Below, piece after piece: positions 9,951-21,965 of a stretch of 64,000 bases of DNA. Position 1 is the stretch's first letter. Each line of letters starts with the position of its first letter. This DNA is from Apostichopus japonicus (Eukaryota > Echinodermata > Holothuroidea > Aspidochirotida > Stichopodidae). A model generated the notes under the pieces. The model saw nothing but the letters and a program-made list of their open reading frames with translations, ran no database searches and had not been told where the DNA came from. A program made the position numbers and the translations under genes. The stretch spans positions 21,575,611 to 21,639,610 of the forward strand of contig NC_092576.1 in assembly GCF_037975245.1 (NCBI RefSeq), given 5' to 3'.

Positions 9951-12032
9951 GTACAATGTATGTCTGTTTGATACCAAATCAAAACATGATTTCTTTTTTT
10001 CACTTTTCTTATTTTATAGAAGGTGTAAGACAAAGATGGCTACTGCAACAGAGAAACAGTTGGTGAAAGACGATGACCAAGGTTGATTTTGAAGGAAAAC
10101 AATGAAGGTGGTGTATGATCCATGTTTGTTTGTTCGTTGTTTGTATTTTTGTTTGATGTATATTTGTTTGATGTATATTTTTGGGATGTTTATTTGTTTG
10201 ATGTATGTTTCTTTGTTATTGTGAATGTTTCTTTGATGTATCTTTGTAAAATGTATGTCTGTTTGATACCAAATCGAAACAATATTTAGATGTACACACA
10301 TTAAGCCAACAATGCCCTCACACTAAGCCGATGCTGCTGACATACACGAAGTCAACCCTGCTGACACACACTAAGCCAACGCTGCTGACACACACTAAGC
10401 CAACGCCTGCAATACACTAAACAAACGTCTGCCGACACACACTAAACCAACGCTTGTGAAACAAACTAAGCCAACGCTGCTAACACACTAAACCAACGCT
10501 GCTGACACAAACTAAGCCAACGCTGCTGACACACTAAGGCAACCCTGAACACACAAACTAAGCCAAACGCTGCGTACAAACACTAAGCCAACGCATGTGA
10601 CACACAAAGCAAACACTGCTGACACACACTAAGGCAACACTGCTGACACACACAAAGCCAACACAGCACACAAACACTACGCCAACGCTGCTGACACTCA
10701 CTGTTTACTGTGGTAAAACAACGCTGCTGAAACAAAATAAGCACACACACACTAAGCTCAACGCTGCACACTTAACCAACGCCTGCCGACACACATTAAG
10801 CCAACGCTGCTGGCACACACTAAGCCAACGCTGCTGACACACTAAGCCAACGCTGCTGACACACTAAGCCAAACACTGCACACAAACACTAAGCCAATGC
10901 TGCACACACTGATACCGCTGCTGACACACACACAAAGCCAACGCTGCTGACACACACTAAGCCAACGCTGCCAACAAACACTAAGCCAACGCTGCTGACA
11001 CACACTAAATTAAACACTGCTTACAAACAGTAAGCCAACCCTGCACACACACACTAAGCCAACGCTGCACACAAACACTTAGTCAACGCTGCTGACACAC
11101 TAAGCCAACACTGCCCACAAACACTAAGCCAACACACATACACACACTTAGCCAAACGCTGCACTCACACACTAAGCTCAACGCTGCACACTTAACCAAC
11201 GCCTGCCGACACACACAACGCTGCTGACACACATTAAACCAACGCTGCTGACACACACAAAGCCAACGCTGCTGACACACACTAAGCCAACACTGCACAC
11301 ACCAAAAAGGAAACAATGCTGACACACACTAAGACAATGCTGCTGACACACACTAACCCAACTTAAACACACTTAGCCAACGCTGCTGACACACACTAAG
11401 CCAATGCTGCTGACACACACTTAGCCAACGCTAACTGACACACACTAAGCCAACGCTGCTGACACACACACTAAGACAATGCTGCGGACACATACTAAGC
11501 CAACGCTGCTTATACACACTAAGCCAACGCTGCTGACACACAGTAAATTAAACACTGCTTACAAACAGTAAGCCAACCCTGCGCACACACACACTAAGCC
11601 AATGCTGCGGACACATACTAAGCCAACGCTGCTTACACACACTAAGCCAACGCTGCTGACACACACTAAACCAACGCTGCTGACACACTTAGCCAACGCT
11701 GCTGACACACTAAGCCAAACACTGCACACAAACACTAAGCCAATGCTGCACACACTGACACCGCTGCTGCCACACACTAAGCCAACACTGCCTACAAACA
11801 CTAAGCCAACACACATTCACACACTAAGGTAAACGCTGAACTCACACACCAAGCTCAACGCTGCACACTTAACCAACGCCTGCCGACACACATTAAGCCA
11901 ACGCTGCTGGCACACACTAAGCCAACGCTGCTGACACACTTAGCCAACGCTGCTGACACACTAAGCCAAACACTGCACACAAACACTAACCCAATGCTGC
12001 ACACACTGATACCGCTGCTGACACACACTAAG

Positions 12033-15000
12033 TCAATGCTGCTGACACACACTAAGCCAACGCTGCCAACAAACACTAAGCCAACGCTGCTGACACACAG
12101 TAAATAAAACACTGCTTACAAACAGTAAGCCAACCCTGCACACACACACTAAGCCAATGCTGCGGACACATACTAAGCCAACGCATGTGACACACAAAGC
12201 AAACACTGCTGACACACACTAAGGCAACACTGCTGACACACACAAAGCCAACACAGCACACAAACACTACGCCAACGCTGCTGACACTCACTGTTTACTG
12301 TGGTAGACCAACGCTGCTGAAACAAAATAAGCACACACAAACTAAGCCAAACGCTGCACACACACAGACTAAACCAACGCTGCTGGCACACTAACCAAAC
12401 GCTGATGACACACACTGAGCCAACGCTGCTGACACACACTTAGCCAACGCTAACTGACACACACTAAGCCAACGCTGCTGACACACACACTAAGCCAATG
12501 CTGCGGACACATACTAAGCCAACACTGCTTACACACACTAAGCCAACATTGCTGACACACACTAAACCAACGCTGCTGACACACTTAGCCAACGCTGCTG
12601 ACACACTAAGCCAAACACTGCACACAAACACTAAGCCAATGCTGCACACTGACACCGCTGCTGCCACACACTAAGCCAACACTGCCTACAAACACTAAGC
12701 CAACACACATTCACACACTAAGGCAAACGCTGAACTCACACACTAAGCTCAACGCTGCACACTTAACCAACGCCTGCCGACACACATTAAGCCAACGCTG
12801 CTGGCACACACTAAGCCAACGCTGCTGACACACTAAGCCAACGCTGCTGACACACTAAGCCAAACACTGCACACAAACACTAAGCCAATGCTGCACACAC
12901 TACCGCTGCTGACACACACTAAGTCAATGCTGCTGACACACACTAAGCCAACGCTGCCAACAAACACTAAGCCAACGCTGCTGACACACACTAAATTAAA
13001 CACTGCTTACAAACAGTAAGCCAACCCTGCACACACACACTAAGCCAACGCTGCACACAAACACTTAGTCAACGCTGCTGACACACTAAGCCAACACTGC
13101 CCACAAACACTAAGCCAACACACATACACACACTTAGCCAAACGCTGCACTCACACACTAAGCTCAACGCTGCACACTTAACCAACGCCTGCCGACACAC
13201 ACAACGCTGCTGACACACATTAAGCCAACGCTGCTGACACACACAAAGCCAACGCTGCTGACACACACTAAGCCAACGCTGCCAACAAACACTAAGCCAA
13301 CGCTGCTGACACACACTAAATTAAACACTGCTTACAAACAGTAAGCCAACCCTGCACACACACACACTAAGCCAACGCTGCACACAAACACTTAGTCAAC
13401 GCTGCTGGCACACTAAGCCAACACTGCCCACAAACAATAAGCCAACACACATACACACACTTAGCCAAACGCTGCACTCACACACTAAGCTCAACGCTGC
13501 ACACTTAACCAACGCCTGCCGACACACACAACGCTGCTGACACACATTAAGCCAACGCTGCTGACACACACAAAGCCAACGCTGCTGACACACACTAAGC
13601 CAACACTGCACACACCAAAAAGGAAACAATGCTGACACACACTAAGACAATGCTGCTGACACACACTAACCCAACTTAAACACACTTAGCCAACGCTGCT
13701 GACACACACTAAGCCAATGCTGGTGGCACACACTTAGCCAACGCTGCTGACACACACTAAGCCAATGCTGGTGACACACACTTAGCCAACGCTAACTGAC
13801 ACACACTAAGCCAACGCTGCTGACACACACACTAAGACAATGCTGCGGACACATACTAAGCCAACGCTGCTTATACACACTAAGCCAACGCTGCTGACAC
13901 ACACTAAACCAACGCTGCTGACACACTTAGCCAACGCTGCTGACACACTAAGCCAAACACTGCACACAAACACTAGGCCAATGCTGCACACACTAACACC
14001 GCTGCTGACACACACTAAGTCAATGCTGCTGACACACACTAAGCCAACGCTGCCAACAAACACTAAGCCAACGCTGCTGACACACAGTAAATTAAACACT
14101 GCTTACAAACAGTAAGCCAACCCTGCACACACACACTAAGCCAATGCTGCGGACACATACTAAGCCAACGCATGTGACACACAAAGCAAACACTGCTGAC
14201 ACACACTAAGGCAACACTGCTGACACACACAAAGCCAACACAGCACACAAACACTACGCCAACGCTGCTGACACTCACTGTTTACTGTGGTAAACCAACG
14301 CTGCTGAAACAAAATAAGCACACACAAACTAAGCCAAACGCTGCACACACACAGACTAAACCAACGCTGCTGGCACACTAACCAAACGCTGATGACACAC
14401 ACTGAGCCAACGCTGCTGACACACACTTAGCCAACGCTAACTGACACACACTAAGCCAACGCTGCTGACACACACACTAAGCCAATGCTGCGGACACATA
14501 CTAAGCCAACACTGCTTACACACACTAAGCCAACATTGCTGACACACACTAAACCAACGCTGCTGACACACTTAGCCAACGCTGCTGACACACTAAGCCA
14601 AACACTGCACACAAACACTAAGCCAATGCTGCACACTGACACCGCTGCTGTCACACACTAAGCCAACACTGCCTACAAACACTAAGCCAACACACATTCA
14701 CACACTAAGGCAAACGCTGAACTCACACACTAAGCTCAACGCTGCACACTTAACCAACGCCTGCCGACACACATTAAGCCAACGCTGCTGGCACACACTA
14801 AGCCAACGCTGCTGACACACTAAGCCAACGCTGCTGACACACTAAGCCAAACACTGCACACAAACACTAAGCCAATGCTGCACACACTGATACCGCTGCT
14901 GACACACACTAAGTCAATGCTGCTGACACACACTAAGCCAACGCTGCCAACAAACACTAAGCCAACGCTGCTGACACACACTAAATTAAACACTGCTTAC

Positions 15001-16600
15001 AAACAGTAAGCCAACCCTGCACACACACACTAAGCCAACGCTGCACACAAACACTTAGTCAACGCTGCTGACACACTAAGCCAACACTGCCCACAAACAC
15101 TAAGCCAACACACATACACACACTTAGCCAAACGCTGCACTCACACACTAAGCTCAACGCTGCACACTTAACCAACGCCTGCCGACACACACAACGCTGC
15201 TGACACACATTAAGCCAACGCTGCTGACACACACAAAGCCAACGCTGCTGACACACACTAAGCCAACACTGCACACACCAAAAAGGAAACAATGCTGACA
15301 CACACTAAGACAATGCTGCTGACACACACTAACCCAACTTAAACACACTTAGCCAACGCTGCTGACACACACTAAGCCAATGCTGGTGACACACACTTAG
15401 CCAACGCTAACTGACACACACTAAGCCAACGCTGCTGACACACACACTAAGACAACGCTGCGGACACATACTAAGCCAATGCTGCTGACACACACTAAGC
15501 CAACACTGCACACACCAAAAAGGAAACAATGCTGACACACACTAAGACAATGCTGCTGACACACTAACCCAACTTAAACACACTTAGCCAACGCTGCTGA
15601 CACACACTAAGCCAATGCTGGTGACACACACTTAGCCAACGCTAACTGACACACACTAAGCCAACGCTGCTGACACACACACTAAGACAATGCTGCGGAC
15701 ACATACTAAGCCAACGCTGCTTATACACACTAAGCCAACGCTGCTGACACACACTAAACCAACGCTGCTGACACACTTAGCCAACGCTGCTGACACACTA
15801 AGCCAAACACTGCACACAAACACTAGGCCAATGCTGCACACACTGACACCGCTGCTGACACACACTAAGTCAATGCTGCTGACACACACTAAGCCAACGC
15901 TGCCAACAAACAATAAGCCAACGCTGCTGACACACAGTAAATTAAACACTGCTTACAAACAGTAAGCCAACCCTGCACACACACACTAAGCCAATGCTGC
16001 GGACACATACTAAACCAACGCTGCTTATACACACTAAGCCAACGATGCTGACACACACTAAACCAACGCTGCTGACACACTTAGCCAACGCTGCTGACAC
16101 ACTAAGCCAAACACTGCACACAAACACTAGGCCAATGCTGCACACACTGACACCGCTGCTGACACACACTAAGCCAACACTGCCTACAAACACTAAGCCA
16201 ACACACATTCACACACTAAGGTAAACGCTGAACTCACACACCAAGCTCAACGCTGCACACTTAACCAACGCCTGCCGACACACATTAAGCCATTGCTGCT
16301 GGCACACACTAAGCCAACGCTGCGGACACATACTAAGCCAACGCATGTGACACACTAAGCCAAACACTGCTGACACACACTAAGGCAACACTGCTGACAC
16401 ACACAAAGCCAACACAGCACACAAACACTACGCCAACGCTGCTGACACTCACTGTTTACTGTGGTAAACCAACGCTGCTGAAACAAAATAAGCACACACA
16501 AACTAAGCCAAACGCTGCACACACACAGACTAAACCAACGCTGCTGGCACACTAACCAAACGCTGATGACACACACTGAGCCAACGCTGCTGACACACAC
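12033..16600 (-). repeat. Higher-order repeat of about 1987 bp in the left minisatellite
   Basis: Identical variant patterns recur at an offset of 1987 bp: ends at 12112 and 14099, 12439 and 14426, 12667 and 14654. A related third period runs to about 16600 with an offset of 2174. Each period contains one GTTTACTGTGGTAAAC-type module and one CACCAAAAAGGAAACAATG-containing block. Confidence 0.8.
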
Positions 16601-17847
16601 TTAGCCAACGCTAACTGACACACACTAAGCCAACGCTGCTGACACACACACTAAGACAATGCTGCGGACACATACTAAGCCAACGCTGCTTATACACACT
16701 AAGCCAACGCTGCTGACACACACTAAACCAACGCTGCTGACACACTTAGCCAACGCTGCTGACACACTAAGCCAAACTGCACACAAACACTAAGCCAATG
16801 CTGCACACACTGACACTGCCACACTAAGCCAACACTGCCTACAAACACTAAGCCAACACACATTCACACACTAAGGTAAACGCTGAACTCACACACCAAG
16901 CTAAACGCTGCACACTTAACCAACGCCTGCCGACACACATTAAGCCAACGCTGCTGGCACACACTAAGCCAACACTGCTGACACACTAAGCCAACGCTGC
17001 TGACACACTAAGCCAAACACTGCACACAAACACTAACCCAATGCTGCACACACTGATACCGCTGCTGACACACACTAAGTCAATGCTGCTGACACACACT
17101 AAGCCAACGCTGCCAACAAACACTAAGCCAACGCTGCTGACACACAGTAAATTAAACACTGCTTACAAATAGTAAGCCAACCCTGCACACACACACTAAG
17201 CCAATGCTGCGGACACATACTAAGCCAACGCTGCTTACACACACTAAGCCAACGCTGCTGACACACACTAAACCAACGCTGCTGACACACTTAGCCAACG
17301 CTGCTGACACACTAAGCCAAACACTGCACACAAACACTAAGCCAATGCTGCACACACTGACACCGCTGCTGCCACACACTAAGCCAACACTGCCTACTAA
17401 CACTAAGCCAACACACATTCACACACTAAGGTAAACGCTGAACTCACACACTTAGCTCAACGCTGCACACTTAACCAACGCCTGCTGACACACATTAAGC
17501 CAACGCTGCTGGCACACACTAGACCAACGCTGCTGACACACTTAGCCAACGCTGCTGACACACTAAGCCAAACACTGCTTACAAACACTAAGCCAATGCT
17601 GCACACACTGACACCGCTGCTGCCACACACTAAGCCAACACTGCCTACTAACACTAAGCCAACACACATTCACACACTAAGGTAAACGTTGAACTCACAC
17701 ACTAAGCTCAACGCTGCACACTTAACCAACGCCTGCTGACACACACTAAGCTAACGCTGCTGACACACACTAAATTAAACACTGCTTACAAACAGTAAGC
17801 CAACCCTGCACACACACACTAAGCCAACGCTGCACACAAACACTTAG

Positions 17848-18730
17848 TCAACGCTGCTGACACACTAAGCCAACACTGCCCACAAACACTAAGCCAACAC
17901 ACATACACACACTTAGCCAAACGCTGCACTCACACACTAAGCTCAACGCTGCACACTTAACCAACGCCTGCCGACACACACAACGCTGCTGACACACATT
18001 AAGCCAACGCTGCTGACACACACAAAGCCAACGCTGCTGACACACACTAAGCCAACACTGCACACACCAAAAAGGAAACAATGCTGACACACACTAAGCC
18101 AATGCTGCTGACACACACTAACCCAACTTACACACACTTAGCCAACGCTGCACACAAACACTTAGTCAACGCTGCTGACACACTAAGCCAACACTGCCCA
18201 CAAACACTAAGCCAACACACATACACACACTTAGCCAAACGCTGCACTCACACACTAAGCTCAACGCTGCACACTTAACCAACGCCTGCCGACACACACA
18301 ACGCTGCTGACACACATTAAGCCAACGCTGCTGACACACACAAAGCCAACGCTGCTGACACACACTAAGCCAACACTGCACACACCAAAAAGGAAACAAT
18401 GCTGACACACACTAAGCCAATGCTGCACACAAACACTTAGTCAACGCTGCTGACACACTAAGCCAACACTGCCCACAAACACTAAGCCAACACACATACA
18501 CACACTTAGCCAAACGCTGCACTCACACACTAAGCTCAACGCTGCACACTTAACCAACGCCTGCCGACACACACAACGCTGCTGACACACATTAAGCCAA
18601 CGCTGCTGACACACACAAAGCCAACGCTGCTGACACACACTAAGCCAACACTGCACACACCAAAAAGGAAACAATGCTGACACACACTAAGCCAATGCTG
18701 CTGACACACACTAACCCAACTTACACACAC
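17848..18730 (-). repeat. Local duplications around the CCAAAAAGGAAACAATG block
   Basis: The same 243-bp variant string ends with the CACACCAAAAAGGAAACAATG block three times (17848-18090, 18166-18408, 18441-18683; offsets 318 and 275). This marks recent short-range duplication inside the minisatellite. Confidence 0.75.
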
Positions 18731-19399
18731 TTAGCCAACGCTAACTGACACGCACTAAGCCAACGCTGCTGACACACACACTAAGCCAATGCTGCGGACA
18801 CATACTAAGCCAACGCTGCTGACACACATTAAGCCAACGCTGCTGACACACACAAAGCCAACGCTGCTGACACACACTAAGCCAACACTGCACACACCAA
18901 AAAGGAAACAATGCTGACACACACTAAGCCAATGCTGCTGACACACACTAACCCAACTTACACACACTTAGCCAACGCTAACTGACACGCACTAAGCCAA
19001 CGCTGCTGACACACACACTAAGCCAATGCTGCGGACACATACTAAGCCAACGCTGCTGACACACACTAAACCAACGCTGCCCACAAACACTTAGCCAACC
19101 CTGCCCACAAACACTAAGCCAACCCTGCACACACACTAAGCCAACGATGCTGACACACACTAAGCCAATGCTGCTGACACACACTAAGGCAATGCTGCTT
19201 ACACACACTAAGCCAACGCTGCTTACACACACTAAGCCAACGCTGCACACAAACACTAAGCCAACCCTGTACACACACTAAGTTAAAGGCTGCACACACA
19301 CTAAGCCAACGCTGCTGACACACACTAAGCCAACGCTGCTGACACACAAAGAGCCCAACGCTGCTGACACATACTAAGCCAACACTGCCCACAAACACT

Positions 19400-20500
19400 A
19401 AGCCAACGCTGCTGACACCCACTGTTTACTGTGGTAAACCATCGCTGCTGAAACAAAATAAGCACACACACACTATAAGCCAACGCTACACACAAACACT
19501 AAACCAACGCTGCTGACACACACACTAAGTGAAACGCTGCGTACAAACACTTAGCCAACCCTGCACATACACTAAGCGAACGCTGCTGACGTACACTAAG
19601 CCAAACGCTGCACACACACACTAAGCCAACGCTGCTGACACACACTAAGCCAACGCTGCACACACACACTAAGCCAACGCTGCACACAGACTAAGCAAAC
19701 GCTCCACACACACAATAACCAAACGCTACTGACACTCACTAAGCCAACGCTGCTTTACACACACAGAGCCCAACTCTGCTGACACATACTGAGCCATCAC
19801 TCCCCACAAACACTAAGCCAACGCTGCTGACACCCACTGTTTACTGTGGTAAACCAACGCTGCTGAAAACAAATAAGCACACACACACACAAAGCCAAAC
19901 GCTGCACGCACACACTAAACCAACGCTGCTTACACACACTAACCCAACGCTGCTGACACCCACTGTTTACTGTGGTAAACCATCGCTGCTGAAACAAAAT
20001 AAGCACACACACACTATAAGCCAACGCTACACACAAACACTAAACCAACGCTGCTGACACACACACTAAGTGAAACGCTGCGTACAAACACTTAGCCAAC
20101 CCTGCACATACACTAAGCGAACGCTGCTGACGTACACTAAGCCTAACGCTGCACACACACACTAAGCCAACGCTGCTGACACACACTAAGCCAACGCTGC
20201 ACACACACACTATGCCAACGCTGCACACAGACTAAGCAAACGCTCCACACACACAATAACCAAACGCTACTGACACTCACTAAGCCAACGCTGCTTTACA
20301 CACACAGAGCCCAACTCTGCTGACACATACTAAGCCATCACTGCCCACAAACACTAAGCCAACGCTGCTGACACCCACTGTTTACTGTGGTAAACCAACG
20401 CTGCTGAAAACAAATAAGCACACACACACACGAAGCCAAACGCTGCACGCACACACTAAACCAACGCTGCTTACACACACTAACCCAACGCTGCTGACAC
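19400..20500 (-). repeat. 541-bp tandem duplication in the left minisatellite
   Basis: The string at 19499-19687 recurs at 20040-20228 with only a couple of changes, including the unusual TAAGTGAAACGCTGCGTAC word and its flanking hairpin modules. The offset is 541 bp. Confidence 0.8.
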
Positions 20501-21904
20501 CCACTGTTTACTGTGGTAAACCAACGCTGCTGAAACAAAATAAGAACACACACACGAAGCCAAACGCTGCACGCACACACTAAACCAACGCTGCTTACAC
20601 ACACTAACCCAACGCTGCTGACACACACTAACCCAACTTACACACACTTAGTCAACGCTGCTGACACACACTAAGCCAATGCTGGTGACACACACTAAGC
20701 CAACGCTGCTGAGACTCTAAGCCAAACACTGCACACAAACACTAAGCCAACGCTGCACACGGTGACACCGCTGCTGCCACACACTTAGCCAACCCTGCCC
20801 ACACACACTAAGCCAACCATGCACACACACACTATAAGCCAACGCTACACACAAACACTTAAACAACGCTGCTGACACACACACTAAGTGAAACGCTGCG
20901 TACAAACACTTAGCCAACCCTGCACATACACTAAGCGAACGCTGCTGACGCACACTAAGCCAACGCTGCCCACAAAAACTTAGCCAACCCTGCCCACAAA
21001 CACTAAGCCAACCTGCTGACACACACTAAGCTAACCCTGCTGACACTAACTGAGCCAACGCTGCTGACACACACTTAGCAAACGCTGTTGACACACACTA
21101 AGCCAACCCTGCTGACACTCACTAAGCCAAGGCTACTCACAAACACTAAGCAAACGCTGCTGACACACTAAGCCAACCCTGCTGACACACACTAAGCCAA
21201 CGCTACTGACACACTTAGCCAAACCAACGATGCGCACAAACACTAATCCAACACTGCTGACACTAACTGAGCCAACGCTGCTGACACACACTTAGCTAAC
21301 GCTGCTGACACACACTAAGCCAACGCTGCACACAAACACTCAGCCAACGCTGCACACAAACACTAAGCCAAAGGCTGCTGACACACACTAAGCCAACGCT
21401 GCTGACACACACTAAGCCAAACGCTGCACTCACACAGGCACACTTAACCAACGCTGCTGACACACACTTAGCAAACGCTGTTGACACACACTAAGCCAAC
21501 CCTGCACACACACTAAGCCAAGTCTACTCACAAACACTAAGCAAACGCTGCTGACAAACACTAAGCCAACCCTGCTGACACACAAGAAGCCAACGCTGCT
21601 GACACACTTAGCCAAACCAACGATGCCCACAAACACTAATCCAACAATGCCGACACTAACTGAGCCAACGCTGCTGACACACACTTAGCTAACGCTGCTG
21701 ACACACACTAAGCCAACGCTGCTGAAACACACAAAGCCAACGATGCTGACACAACGCTGCTGATACACACTAAGCCAACGCTGCTGACACACACTAAGCC
21801 AAACGCTGCACTCACACAGGCACACTTAACCAACGCTGCTTACACACACTAAGCTAACCCTGCACACAGACTAAGCCAACGCTGCACACACACACTAGGC
21901 AAAC

Positions 21905-21965
21905 GCTGCTGATACACCTTCAGCTAAGGTGTACACACAGAAAGCTTACACCTTCCTCACACTAT
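21905..21965. other. Non-satellite island near the palindrome centre
   Basis: Breaks the 24-bp register. It contains an 8-bp inverted repeat TACACCTT/AAGGTGTA with a 5-base loop (21913-21933), then AAAGCTTACACCTTCCTC. The word CTTACACCTTC (21945-21955) equals the inverted start of the 285-bp unit (GAAGGTGTAAG). Eleven bases could match by chance. Confidence 0.45.

Larger units (their letters stand above)
4615..10283 (+). repeat. 285-bp tandem array, left arm, about 20 units
   Basis: I count 20 copies of the landmark CAAGGTTGAT or CAAAGGTTGAT from 4802 to 10077, spaced 215-300 bp apart. Each unit, in order, has a pyrimidine-rich tract ending TTTATAG (TATAATAG in the outermost), GGTGTAAGACAAAG, a 16-codon micro-ORF, an AATAAA or a mutated form of it, and a GT-rich tail built from an inner minisatellite near TTTGATGTATAT that accounts for the length variation. 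The outermost units (4741-5090) are the most diverged, and the inner ones are nearly uniform, as expected when a tandem array is homogenised from the middle. The many frames of 60-170 codons across it are by-products of the repeat. Confidence 0.95.
10703..20521. other. Nine hairpin modules inside the left minisatellite
   Basis: A non-canonical insert with the core GTTTACTGTGGTAAAC (6-bp stem GTTTAC/GTAAAC, 4-base loop) begins at 10703, 12293, 14280, 16454, 19424, 19839, 19965, 20380 and 20506. It is followed by a monomer and AAACAAAATAAGCACAC, or by AAAACAAATAAGCACAC at 19839 and 20380. The copy at 12293 has a broken stem (GTAGAC) and the one at 10703 ends GTAAAA. Two inverted copies occur in the right arm (23811-23826 and 24131-24146). 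It marks each higher-order period. Confidence 0.75.

Noticed and set aside
4615-10283. Resemblance to a CRISPR array
   Set aside because: Repeats are contiguous, hundreds of bases long and without unique spacers, in eukaryotic DNA.
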